Positions 46,113 through 58,435 of a stretch of 64,000 nucleotides of DNA are shown in pieces. The notes beneath the pieces are model-generated. The model was given only the letters and a program-made list of their open reading frames with translations. It was not told the DNA's origin and did no database searches. How positions within the stretch are numbered: position 1 is the first letter of the stretch; each line of letters begins with the position of its first letter. The stretch is from Galbula dea (taxonomy: Eukaryota; Chordata; Aves; Piciformes; Galbulidae): NCBI GenBank assembly GCA_013399015.1, contig VWZX01010541.1:372001-436000 (forward strand). Direction: 5' to 3'. The position numbers were made by a program, and so were the translations under genes.

Positions 46113-49100
46113 AAATTATCTTCAGGGTATTTAAATGAAGAAAAAAAATGGCATTAGAAAAGGTGTAATAAATCAACTCATTAAAATGTTTATTTGCACC
46201 CAGTATCACTGCCTACAACCTGTCCTCTCTCATACAAGCAGATGTCCTGCCTAGGAAGGGTGGGGACATGTCCATAGACACATTGGCAGGTGTTCAGAGA
46301 TACAGGTCCAAAAACACACTGAGGAATTGCAGAAACCTGAAGGACCTAAATTTCCATTTTTTTTTTTTAAGAGAAAGAGATGGTTTCTCATTAAAACCAG
46401 AATAGTTCTTTTGCTTCTGCAGGTTTGTCTGGTGTTAAATCCATCCATCCCTGGCTTGAGTAGAGGCAAAGGATCAAATGAAGGGAAGAGTTTCTGGTGC
46501 TCCCAAAGGATGAAATTCTGCTGCACACAAGGAGAAGTTCAGGGTTTAAGAGGGTGTTGATCTAATAGGGATTTCTTCTGGTTTGCTGGGAGGAGTGAGT
46601 GGAAAGAGATGGTAATGCCTTTCTCTTTACTAAGGACTCTGTCAAGGAAAATCACTAAAGAAACCCACAGATGAAGAGTGCTGTAACCTGGCTCTCTAAG
46701 CATATAGACTTGGGTCATCACCAAACTATTGCTTCCCACTTTTCAGATTGATAGAAATCTTTAGTTTTGTGGTGCCACAGCCCCTTGACAGCATGAGCTC
46801 TAGCAGACACCTTCCATTCCATTGCATTCCAGATGCTAAGGTGTGATTGATGCCCAGTGGTACATGCAGATCAGCTCTTTCAACCCAGCTGCTGAGGAGA
46901 TTGTCCAGTTTTCCCACCACCTGAGCAGTGCATAGACACAGCTCTGGTTTCCCACACACAAGAGTGTGATGCTGAAAGCATTTCTTCACATTCAGGATTA
47001 AAGTGTTAATAGATATTGTAATCAAATTAACAACTAGAAGGAAATGGAAGATTTCACTTAGAAATTGGGGTTATTTGCATATCAGAGTCAAGTGCCTGTA
47101 TGACACATGCATACCTATATAATCTAATAAGTAAAGGAGATATCTCAGGAAAACTACTAAATCTCTATCCCACATTCACTTAACAGTCATGTTCCCCAGA
47201 AGAGCTTAGCCTTTTTGGCCACTTACTCTAGCACTGTAGTAAAAACAAATAACACCTTAATGAAAAATCCAATCTGATAGACACTCATCTGCCATATCAA
47301 AGGAATTAAGAAAATCTTTCTGAAGTTCTAAGGAAAGTAGAATAGAGAAAAATAAGTCTCCTGCAGGGTGAAGGAATGTGCCAGCTGCCAGGAGTCAGAT
47401 CCATATCAAAACATCAACTCCAAGGGTTCAGACCTAATGAAAAGAGCATTACCAAGGCCCTTCTCTCTAGCACAGGTAAGGAATAACTTCTCCAGTCATT
47501 TAATAAATGATCAGGATTATAATGAATAACAGAAGTCCCTGCATGATAAGCATAATATTTTACAAGCAAAGCTGGAGCTGCAGTAAATCATGGCTGTGCA
47601 CAATGGCTGCAGCTGTCCCAGTCCCTGTGCCTTTAGAGTCTTAATGGATCCCAGATTTAGTTGTTTTGCTTGGCTCTTGGTGTTCAAGTATGTAACCAGC
47701 TCTGAACTTCAATGTCAAAAGACAAAGTGTATGAAGCCTCCTTACAATAATCTGGCACTGAAGATGTAGGAAAACCTGCCAGAAATCAGTGTTTCTGTAA
47801 GGTGTTCTAACACAGAGTTGTAGTGAACTGAGAAACACCAGGGCTTTGCCACATGGGCTGGGGGATCCCTTTGTCATTGGGGTGCAGCCTGAGAAGCATG
47901 GGGAAAGTACCATGGCAGTCAGTAATTAAGCTGAAGAGAAACCCCCAGTTCACAGTGACCAAACAGTGTTTGTTTTGCAGATAATTGTGGATCTTAGAAT
48001 GCAAAGTGTATCTGTAAAATGAATTACTCCAACAATGGTAACTTTTCAGCTCTTTCATAGCACCTGCAGTCCTGCATTACTCTAATGGCTTTTTCTCTTT
48101 AACTTTTAAGCTGTTACCTACCCCAAGCTTAGCAATACCTCACCTATATAAAGCACCTCTGCTACTTATGCTGGGTGCTCAGAACAATCTGGAAGACAAT
48201 CTTGATCTACAGTTTCTCCACAGACAATGCCAGACAAACACAAGCTTACAACATTATCAAGAAACAGCTAAGTATATACCTGTGAGTTCAGACATACAAT
48301 TAGATTTTGATACATTTATGTACACTTCTTTACAGAAAATATACACTTACCAATATAGATATATTCCCCATGGTTCCTTTCCCTGCCTTTGAACATATTA
48401 TCTTCTCTCTCTTGTCTAAACAGTAGCTCCTTTCACCTTTCAACCAACACTGGTTAAATAATGAGTGTTAAATATTAAGCTTTTCCCTGTGTGTGGTAGT
48501 TTAACTCTCTATTAACAATTAGGGATCTCTTCAGGCCTTTATTAACAGTTGCTTACACAACAGACCCAGTGCAGTTTGGTTTTCTCTCTCCCTTAGCTTT
48601 ATGAGTCACGTATCATTTTATTTGCAAGAGATCCCTGCTGAACTTTTCAACCTTGCCCTGGATAAATGGAATATGTTGAATTTTTCAGGTCAGTCACTGT
48701 TTCAGTCAGACTTTCAGAGCCCTGCATGTTTTTTACTGAATCTTGCCAGTTTTAATAGAGTTTTTCACAGAGAGGATTAAAACATCTCAGTAGTTTTCTC
48801 CCTTGTTTGATGTTCAAAACTCCTCCTGTTTCCCAATATCCTCCTGATTATATTTCCAAGTTTTCACACTTATGCATGTCCTGAAATGTTTATTTCTGCG
48901 CAATATTCAACATGAATATGTTTGGCATGCTTCTTTTATGCTGTTCTGTACTGATGAGTAGGTTCAAAGTCCTAGCGTCTTTGTGCAGAGTGAAAGCTGA
49001 AACCTGGCAGGTTCTGTAAGCTCCCCTAGACCTCACTGGAAAATAATGATCTTGTATGGTCAGCCCCTTAAAAATCTTAATAATCTGAATCAGTCTTGAA

Positions 49101-51176
49101 CAATTTCATAAACAGAGCAATAAAGTGCTGGGTACAGTCTTCCCCACACACACCCCTGCTGGCCCTCTCCATGGCAGGTAATGAAAGAAGAAACAAAATT
49201 CAGTCCTAGATGACAACTGGAGAAGATGTTTGACTGTGAAAACAAAATTCATGGTTCCAGCCAGCTATCCAAGACAACAAGGTCAGCTTCTGCCTTTGGC
49301 TTTTAGAACAAAAGCTGGAGCATACAAATCCACAGGTCAGTGGCAATGATTCCCATAAACAACTCTGGACAAACATCCTGCCCCTTGGAAGCCTGTGCAA
49401 ACGGAGCTGCTCCTCAGCTGGGTTCCACCAGCCCACAGACAGCTCTGTGCCGTGGAGGCCAGGGCTCAGCAGCCTGCCTGCTCTGACCTGGCCTCTCGAA
49501 GGAAAACCAACCTTCCTGCAAAAGACCAAATGCAAATTTCATTCCTGCTTTCCCTTTCGGGGAGGGAGAGATAGGAAGGGAAGAAAGGCAGAGCTCTCTC
49601 TCCAAAACGCCTGCAGGCTTTAAGAAGAGTGGAGTGATCTAGCAGCAGAGCCCTCTCTGATTTGTGAAGGTTGACTGGCAAGCTGGGCAGGTCCTCAGCC
49701 TGTGTGACAGAGCCCAGCTGGGCCATGCTGTTGGTCCTTCCCTGTGCAGAGCTGCAGCAGCAGCAGGCTCTGATCCCCTGGCACAGCACAGCTCCCAGTG
49801 GCTCCTCTCCATGCCCCTGGCACTGACACTTCCCTGGCTGCACATCCACCCCCAGCCTCTGCACTGACAGCATCTGGCACCAGGCTCTGCTTCTCCTTCC
49901 CTGGGTTTTTGCCAGCACTGCTTTCCCTGGTCACAGTAGAAGATCCCCACTTAGCAATGTTGTCTTAATTGCAATCTGCTTTCTGGTTTGTTTTGGTTTG
50001 GGTTTTTTTCCCCCCACTTGTGCTTTTACTGCCTCCTGCCTTACCCCTGGGCCAGCTACAGACAGGACACTTTCCTTGGAGTGAAATCCCAGAGAAGTTA
50101 AATGTGGAATGAACAAGGTTAAAGACAAATAGTGTTTAAAAAAGAATAGCCTTTGAACACCACTGGACAGCTGTAGCAAGGATAAAATTGTAATGGATAC
50201 AAGAAAAAAATAGATATTTTATTTCTACTAAACTGTCTATAACTTCCACGGAATCACAGAACATTCTGTGCTGCAATGATTTCCTCCTGTGTCCATCCCT
50301 CTCCAGACAATGCAGCATTCAATGAAGAAATAAGTTTGATTGGGAGAAGTGATAGACAAAATGTGTCCCAGTTAAACATATCAATTTAGATCTGCACATA
50401 TATGCCTTTTTATTCTCTTATGGTTTGCTTGTAATAAACAAAGAGCCAACTCTTTCCAGTCATTACTGGGTTATCACTGAAGTGGTTAACTGTGAAGGTG
50501 CCAAGTGCTGAGATCCACTGGAAAGATCAACTGAGTATAAGAGAAATCCTTCTAAGAATGAAGATTACAGAGCTATAGGATATCCATGGAATCCTGGGTT
50601 TATAGTGTGGGCTTTTTATCCCTTTAACTTACTGTCTAATGAAATGACAGCTAAAATGGCCAAACATAATTCTCTACAGTCAGGCACCAAATATTGTTAG
50701 GTTTTCAAGATGCCAAATATCTCTCATTTGCATGCCTGTAAAGTCAAAACCAAAGCTGCTCTAACTGCTGATGTTGTGAATGGTTCCCAAGCTGTCTCCT
50801 CACTCAGCACAAGATGGGATATCAGTTGGAAAGCCTTGGTCTGTTTGTTTTAAGGGTAGAAGTAGCTGCAAGTGACATTTCCACCCCTGCCTCATTCAGT
50901 CAAGTCTGTTTGTCATCAGCATGCCCACGTTCTCCCAGTGAGTTGGAGTGTTGAGCAATGCAGAGTGCACACAAGAATGCTGCTCCATGGCTGAGCTGGT
51001 TCAGCATCTTTTAACAATATCTAAAAGAACCCATGTGGAATTGTTAGAGTTTCTGTCCCCCAACAGAATTTAATATTTTGCCTGAGTTTTATTTACTTCT
51101 TTCTTCAAATACAGAAAACCCTCTCACATGAAGGAGAACTTGGGTTTCATTAAAAAGCAAGGGAAAACATGTCTGA
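46113..51176. other. Long stretch of unrecognised sequence
   Basis: Five kilobases with no recognisable mobile element. The part at 49390-49920 is richer in G and C, and it carries a minus-strand frame of 150 codons (49466-49918) with no known domain and overlapping frames on both strands. I see no splice-framed exon that would make it a gene. Confidence 0.45.
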
Positions 51177-51203
51177 ATTATTATTATTATTATTATTATT
51201 TTT
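51177..51203. repeat. (ATT)n microsatellite
   Basis: About eight TTA units run without interruption and end in a run of T. Confidence 0.95.
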
Positions 51204-54200
51204 CCCTATCCACTCAGCATCCAGGCTTAAGGCCACACTGTTTGAGCAACCAGTTGTCCCTCCAAGGCTGCTGGGACTGGCTAAGCTTTACTCCCTGTCC
51301 CAGATTTCCATTTGGATCTGGGTGTTTGTGGCTCTGGGTCTCCACGTGAGGAGTTCCCACCCCAAGGCAGATGCACCAGTCTCACTGGCTGAAGCAGGAC
51401 ACTTCCTTTCCAAGGCTAAGGAGCTTATTTCCCCCTCCCTTCCCAACACAGTCTCACAGGTGTGGGGTATTTATACAAGATGCTTTCCTCATGCATTCAA
51501 CTATAATGGAATTATTTATTTTAATTACTTTTACTAGGACATCTTTCTGCAGTGCTTGATCATTCCCCTGCATGCACTTATGGCTTAGCTTAATCATCTT
51601 AGCAAACCTTTTTTGGGAACACAGAGACACTAATCTTGCAGTACAGCTCTGCCAGCACAGCTCTGCAGAGAAGGCCACAGCTGCATTGCTTTGTGGAGCC
51701 ACCTTCAGGTTGCATTCTCTCTGGAGAGCTCCCAGACATCAGCTGGTCTGTAAGGGAAAAGGCAGAAAGGGACACAAGCACGTAGATATCCAGCAGAGAT
51801 GAGGAATGTCCAAGGCAGAAACCTGTGGAGAAGACTCTGATAACCTCACCAGTGTCAATCCCTGCCTCTAGCCCTGCTGATGCTGCTCCCACATGGGTTG
51901 TCCCAGAAGGTATTTCTTTCATCCCCCTAACTGGCTCCTCCCTGGAACACTTCCCTTCCCCCCTGCCCCAGTCTGAATTTGGACACCACGTGGACCCTGA
52001 GGCAGAAAGGAATGATCCTCCTGGCCACTAATGGAGGCTGCCAAAGCTCTGTGCAAACAGCTGTGTCCTTAGGATCTAAGTATTTACATGGTCATCAGTT
52101 CTCTACAACCATAGCTTTTCATCTCCAGCTTTGGGTTTCTACGTTGTAAGCTCCAGGCTCATCCATCACCATCCTGCTGACAAATGGTATTCACATATTT
52201 TCCTGCAAAGGAAGTATAAAGTGTGTGGAGCACAACTGTTATCAACCAACCTGACCTCAATACTGCAGCCACCTTCCTGCAGAAGAGACATTCCAGTCTT
52301 TTCTAGGTATAAGGGAAGGAAAGTTTCAGCTGAAAATGTGAAAATGTTTCTTCTTGTTCTCTTCACCTGGCAGCTCATCTCCATTTCTTGAATTTTCTGC
52401 ATTTTTTGTAACCTGAAAAATAATTTAGAGAAGCAAGAGGCAGAAGAGCTGCTAAAGTCATGAGATTTGGTTAGTATTACTTTTTCCTATCAATCTTGTC
52501 ACAGAATTCAAGACAGACTCTCATTTATCCCTTTTTCTTTTGTCTCTCCTCTGCCATAGGAAGTTTTATCCATCAGGATTTCATTCTCTTCCATCTCTTA
52601 GCCCCTTACAGCCCATGCTCTATAGTTTTGTTGTCATTTCTGCTTGGCTGCAGCTGCAATTCTAAGGCTTGACTGTGGTGCACAAATGCATTCAATGTTG
52701 GTTATATACATGGCATGCAGAATGCACAGGAGATTGTTCCCTTCTGCATCTCTGACATCAACATTGTGCTCAAGGTGTAGGAGTAACAAATCCTAGTCCT
52801 ACAGTGCCAGCATAAGGCTTGGAATTGAACTTTCTTGGGCCCAGTGACATCTCCCAATTGCAGGAGGAGTGATTTTGGTTGACACCAGTCAGTGAGCAGC
52901 TCCAAGGGAAGGTTGTACAGCAGCTGGCTGCCAACACTTGAGCATCCAGGTTCTTGGGTCTGTGCAACGTCAAGTTTACTAGGAAGTGAGCAGTCTGCTG
53001 AAGTCCTTTTCTGTGTTGCACCCTGGACCCAAAGTTCTGTTCCTTATGTAAAGGCCCAGGAGGCCAGAGGAAGGTTTTGGCAGTGCTACACCAGCAGGAG
53101 ATACACATGGTCACCATGCACTGAGCATGTGTCTTTCAGTAAATGTCTAACTCTTTGCAACCTTTGCTAAAAAATTGTTACCATCTGCTGAGGAACCAGC
53201 TTCCTCAAACACACAGCTACAATCCAAAGCAGATTCTGTTCAGGCAGACACATGCATTTCAGAGCCAGTTGTGCCTAGCAGGAGATCCTGCAGCCCCAGG
53301 AGGTCACAGGTGTCTCTCCGGTGAAGTTTCTTAGTGCAGTTGCTGCCGTAGTCACAGGACTTGCTGCACCAGCACCAGGAATTGCAGAGCTCCCGTGAAG
53401 CCACAGGGATGGTTTGGGCTTCTCAAAACAACTTGGAATCATTTTTTGCCATTGCATCCCTGCTGCCTGTGAGGAGCTTGCAGCAGCCAGAGGACAGGTG
53501 ACCTGGCCCCTGTGTCTGGGGAGCATCTCCACTTGGTCCTGACACACACCCCCCTGTCTCCAACAGGATCTGTCTCCTTTTCACCCTAAACTCTTATAGA
53601 TGATACCAGCACAAGACCAGCCATTACTACCTTAGATAGCTGGTTACTGGAATGCTTTTTGACTTAGTTCCTCCAAAGGACATGGAAAGAATGAGGAGAT
53701 ATGTTGCATTCCAGAGGCAGGGTGAATCAGTACTTTGGCAGCCATTAGGAAGTTCCTCAACACAAACAGAGTCTTCAATGAGACTCTAACTTCCAGCACA
53801 TAATATATGGGTTAACTGGGACTCTGGTGCTTACCTCATATCTACCTGCCATTCATCATCCTTTATTGCCTCTGTGACTGGTGCTTGAGGCCACAAAGAG
53901 GACAAAGCTGAGCCTTGTCCCACTAGGAGGGAATCAGAGAGGGGTTGCACCTCCATGCTGATCAAAGAAGAAGACAGATGCTCAACACCACACCATCAAG
54001 AACTGGGAAATGAGCCAGCCATGGGGTATCAGAAGATCAGGGAGCAAGTACACATCCTTTACACTGCCTCACTGTGGGACTGAGAGTCAGATAGTTCCCC
54101 TGCAAACCACCCAGACTCTGGCCACTAAAGCCAGGTGATGTGGTGATCTGGTAACACAGACCTTCCACATGCACCTCCAGCACACTGAGCACAAGGACTG

Positions 54201-55019
54201 TGCTCCACAAGAGCCTGGTGCACACCAAAAGGAAAACTGCATCTTCTCTCATCAAAACACATTCAGCTGGTGATAGACACATCTAACAACAGCCCAGACT
54301 GCTGAGCTAGTAACTGGTAGCACAATACCATTAAGGAGAGGATTTGTAAGAAGGAGGACCAAAGGAATAGTAGATCTTAAAACCAGCTGAGAATTCCTTG
54401 ACTTTCAACACTGACAATCATTTTTCCTCTTTCAATCACCCTTCTGAGGTCATCCTTATATGTCTGCTGCACATATTTACTGCAAGCTTCAGCCAAGCTC
54501 TGTTCTCATGAAGGCTGATTTTGTTCTCCTAGACTTTACTCTATGCTCATAACAAAGGCTTCACTTAGATACACATCAGTGTAAAACCTTAGATAAGAAG
54601 AGCTGATATTTCTTTATGAACAGCTAATAGCATTTTTCAGTAACTAGCCCTAGGTTAAAAACAAATAAATAAAGAAGAAACAAGAATTGAGACATTTCTT
54701 CTTTTCTTTTCCAAGACAAGTGTCTCAAAGTCAGAAGTACAAAAGAAAAGGGTTTGTTATGTCCACTTAATCCTCCTTTAATTCTGGGTTTGTTTCCCAC
54801 ATTTAGTAAGAGTTCTGCTGTTCTCCCTTCACTGGACTCTCCCCCCCCCCAAGGTTTCCACACACCAATTACAGCTTAGGCATCAAATCATTTTTCTCAG
54901 AAGAGCCTGAATTTTCCTTTCCTGTTGTTCCCAGCCACCCATAGCTGGAGAACACCAGCCCAAACACTCTTCGGTTAGCATGCCTGTCTGCATTGCCAGT
55001 GTTTCAACCAAGTGATGCA
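51204..55019. other. Unrecognised non-coding sequence
   Basis: Nearly 4 kb without a recognisable mobile element. The open frames (for example 51169-51537, 51599-51922 and 52770-53117) have no known domain and shadow each other on opposite strands. A C10 run lies at 54841-54850. Confidence 0.45.
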
Positions 55020-55165
55020 TATCTAGCACTTGAAACCTTTCTCATGGATCCAGTGTGATTCTTGTGATCCTTCCCTGAACTGCATCCAGTTTGTGGATGT
55101 GTTTCCAGCAGTCAGATGCTGAGAGCTGTGGAGCATTCCAGATGCAACCTAGGTGCTCTGTGAAG
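55020..55165 (-). mobile_element. Possible old antisense CR1 fragment
   Basis: 'ttgtgatccttccctgaact', 'gcatccagtttgtggatgtg' and 'agctgtggagcattccagat' followed by 'gcaacctaggtgctctgtga' resemble the antisense CR1 ORF2 pattern ('gatccctccctgtact', 'ggagcactccagatgtggcc'). The order is right but the divergence is high. Confidence 0.45.
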
Positions 55166-55190
55166 TTGCACTTCAATCCCCCTGTGCTGG

Positions 55191-55288
55191 GACATGTTTT
55201 CTTTTGCTGTCTTGGGCCTGTCCTGGTTTGGGTTAGAACAGAACTAATTCTGTTCAGTGTGACATGATTTCTTTTGCTGTCTTGGGCC
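55191..55288. repeat. 28-base direct repeat around a 42-base segment with a hairpin
   Basis: 'gacatgttttcttttgctgt' begins at 55191 and recurs with one difference at 55261. The repeated unit is 28 bases ending 'cttgggcc', with the two copies 70 bases apart. The 42 bases between them start 'tgtcctggtttgggttagaa', which resembles the first bases of avian endogenous retrovirus LTRs. They also contain a perfect 8-base inverted repeat, 'gaacagaa' (55236-55243) and 'ttctgttc' (55248-55255), with a 4-base loop. I cannot find a matching LTR end downstream, so I do not call a solo LTR. Confidence 0.7.
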
Positions 55289-56774
55289 CAAATCTGGTTG
55301 GTCTTCATGCTGCCCCCCCCCATGGAGAGCTGACCCTTGGAGCTAGCCCCTGATGCTGCCCTGTCTTTTTGGCCTCTCTGTTCCTAACCACTGGTTAGTT
55401 CACCAGGTATCTTACTTGTGTGTTTCCCAGTGGCATGAACTCTCTTCTGCTCAGGATTTTAACCTTTGGGCCATAAATGCAATATATTATCCATGTCCAA
55501 CTCTTTGGGGCTCCTCCTGCCCTGGTAGCTCTCCACTACATTGAAAAGGAGCCAAAGGGGATGCTCCACAGCTGTGAGGGAGCACTTGACGAAATGAAAC
55601 CCGAAATGTAAGGTGAACTGAAGCATGAAATGACAGCCATGGACATGTTCCTGCGTTCCTTGTCTCCACCTCTGCAACCTTGATGTCACTAGGTCATTTT
55701 TTTCTTCTTTTTCTCCTTTTTTTTTTAATTAATCTTGAATAAAAAAATTAAAACACTTGTCTGTGGGTGTCAGAATAGTCAAGGTCTAAGAGAGGAAAAG
55801 ACATGTAAGTCTTGCAACTTTGGGTAGTACCTCCAGAAAAGATTAGTCTTTTGGGACTCCTGGATCCTTGCTCCAGCTTGAGTGGACCACTGCCTGCAGA
55901 GCTCTCTCTCCCACTGGATTTCCTCCAAGAAATTCTTACAAATTTGCATATAAAGTCATCATTCTCTTACTTCCAAGAACACCACCATCATTTCTTGGAC
56001 CTCTTCTGATTCCTTTACTACAATGGTGCACAGCAGTCCCTGCCAGGAGGCATATTGTTGGGCTGGATGTTTAGAACTGCCCAAGTCTTACACATTCTTT
56101 GAGAGTTTTCAACCCTGATGTGTAGAATTCTCATAAATTTAGCTGCTCTCATAAGAAACACTTTTTTTTTTTCTACTCTTAATCTCATGAAGCTATGCAT
56201 GAAACTGATTAAGTTTCCAGAGGGCTCCCTTCCAACTGTGGCTCTGCCCCAAATCAAAAGAAATTTGTGCATCATTTAAAATGGAGATTTCAACATCTGC
56301 ACAGCTCAGTCACTCACACAGGAAGGGCTTTGGATGCCAGCTGTCAGTTTGGGCTAATTTCTAATCAAAGTTGCCTGGTTTCCATAATCTTATCTCTCAG
56401 GACTTAAATTCTAGGTAGTGAATTATCAGGACAAAACATGTCAAGATGTATTTCCACCTGGTTTCTGGTTTGAACCACGGGCTGGCTTCTGTTGACTCAG
56501 CTGGAATCCTCTCCACAAAGCTTAGCAAATAGGGGCCAATTCTTGTGTTGCTAACAAAGTGTGCTTCCATCTGAACTCCACCTCTGCCCACATTCCTCTG
56601 GAAGCCCTGGACCTGGGTCCTCTCACAACACCTAACCAAAATCTAACTTCTTATTTTCAATTCATTCTGTCATGCTCCTTCAATTCTGCTCTGCTCTCAT
56701 GAAATCTGCTGGCTTCAGCCAGATACTTCATAGTTTAGTCTGGGAAGCCCTAAAAGCAAGCACCTCAAGAAATT
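55289..56774. other. Unrecognised non-coding sequence
   Basis: This could include more of a degraded LTR element, but I cannot recognise it. It holds a polyadenylation-like 'aataaaaaaattaaaac' near 55738 and T-rich runs at 55713-55728 and 56161-56172. Confidence 0.4.
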
Positions 56775-56845
56775 AATGTTCAGGTTCAAACTCTGTAGAC
56801 CTTCAAGGTCTCTTCCAACTGAAAGGATTCTGTGGTTCTGTTTCC
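56775..56845 (+). mobile_element. CR1 LINE tail
   Basis: 'ccttcaaggtctcttccaac' followed by 'tgaaaggattctgtggttct' is the CR1 3' end in plus orientation with two diverged octamers. The part before about 56795 is weak. Confidence 0.75.
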
Positions 56846-58194
56846 ACCACACAGACCTCTCCTGAGGCATGGCTCATGTCTTACCTTTCTCACTCTGTAG
56901 AACCTGGTGAGAATTTCTTCTTCCCCATCTTCTAAAACCTCCAAGTCAGTCACTTTCTGGCCCACAAACCTTTGGGTTTAATTTATAATGTATCTCAGTT
57001 CTGTAAGAGCTTTCAGAGAAATAAAATGCCTTGGGTTTCTTATTCCAACCATTGCCCACCCAAAAACTAAAGGCACTGTATTTCCAAAGTGATTTTGTAC
57101 CTCTCCATGATATAAACTGTCAGCTTGTCACTTCCACTCTTTAGATTTACAGGATAATGACAGCAAACATCTTTCTAAGCTTTCCAGAGGCTTGAATCAA
57201 ATACACTTAGCATGTTATTTATACCTGCTGCTCCTAAGGAACACACAATAACAAAGGCCAACATGCAACATAAACATTGCATCTTTCCCTGGTTTCTCTC
57301 CACCTTCAAACAAGATTCTCATCCTCATAAGCAAATTATATTCAGATTATGAGTAGCATGAATACATACAGATATGAGTTCCTGTAAAAAGCAGTACCTG
57401 GAGGTCATCTCTGTACCTTCAGTCTCAGGTTTACTTTGGGCATCTTTTCACCCCATGGCTTTACACAGGTTGTGAAGTTCATTGGTTTGACATGAGAGTA
57501 TCATTTAATAATGGAAGCTTCAGCTGCCACACAGCCTTCAACTGGTATTTGGCATTTGGGCTTACACTGGCCTGAGATGCAATATCTGCATTGTGCTGTG
57601 CTTTCCATCAACACTCCACTATGCAAATGTAACTCGAGAATCAGGCCACCAGTTAGAGCAGCCAAGAAACAGATTTGCAGAAGCAGTGCAAGGACAGAAA
57701 CACAAGGATCTAATGGAACCTGCTACATTGACTTCATCAGTTTTTGCATCCTTTTACAACCCTTTTTAAATCCTTCTCCTTCCCTCCTCTTCCTATTCTC
57801 TCCCCTTTAGTTGTTGAGAGCTTTGGTAGCTGGATTATGTTCACCCTCTTTTATTTGGATGTACTCAGTTAAAACAAAGCCTCTTCTGGTTGTATAGGTT
57901 TGGAGGACAGTAGTGACACATTCTTTTACCTTCCAAGAGTGCCAGAGCTCTAACAGAACAGTAAGGACAGTGACACACAACTGCCTAGATTTTTATTTCC
58001 CCAATGATTGTAAAACTACTGTGTGAGAATGCTGGCACCAGGGAAAACACAATCCCAGGAACCTCTGAGCTGTGTTTGCTGAGAAGGTCTTTGGATGGCA
58101 TCACAGAAACAGTACAGGTGATGCATGCTAGAAAGATGAAACTTTATCCTTGCAACTGCCTGAGCTCTGGCTAATCTAGTAATATCTGGGGGTT
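56846..58194. other. Unrecognised non-coding sequence
   Basis: I see no repeat family or exon here. The frame at 57511-57810 has no recognisable domain. Confidence 0.5.
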
Positions 58195-58435
58195 TTAAAG
58201 GTTCAGATTGGATATTAGGAAACATTTCTTCACCCAGAGGGTTCTCAGGCATTGGCCCAGACAGCTCTGGGAGGTGATGAAGTCTCTGTCCCTGGAAGTG
58301 TCCACAATCCATGGAGCTGTGGTACCCGGGGACATGGTTTGGTGGTGAGCATGGGAGTTAACAGTTGGACTCAATGATCCCAGAGTCTTTTCCACCCATC
58401 TCAGTTCTATGATTTTATGGCTCTGTGACATCCTG
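58195..58435 (+). mobile_element. CR1 LINE 3' end
   Basis: Plus-strand CR1: 'aaaggttcagattggatatt', 'aggaaacatttcttcaccca', 'gcattggcccagacagctct', 'ggaggtgatgaagtctctgt' and 'ggggacatggtttggtggtg'. 'cagttggactcaatgatccc' follows, with a two-octamer tail 'ttctatgattttatggctct'. It matches the subfamily type at 16075-16310 and 19870-20068. Confidence 0.95.

Noticed and set aside
48488..48520. ERV LTR start ('tgtggtagtttaactctcta')
   Set aside because: One loose match to an LTR-like opening without a matching end, polyadenylation region or target duplication.
49466..49918. Minus-strand frame of 150 codons in GC-richer DNA
   Set aside because: Frames stay open longer in GC-rich DNA. There is no known domain, several competing frames overlap on both strands, and no splice or start context singles it out.
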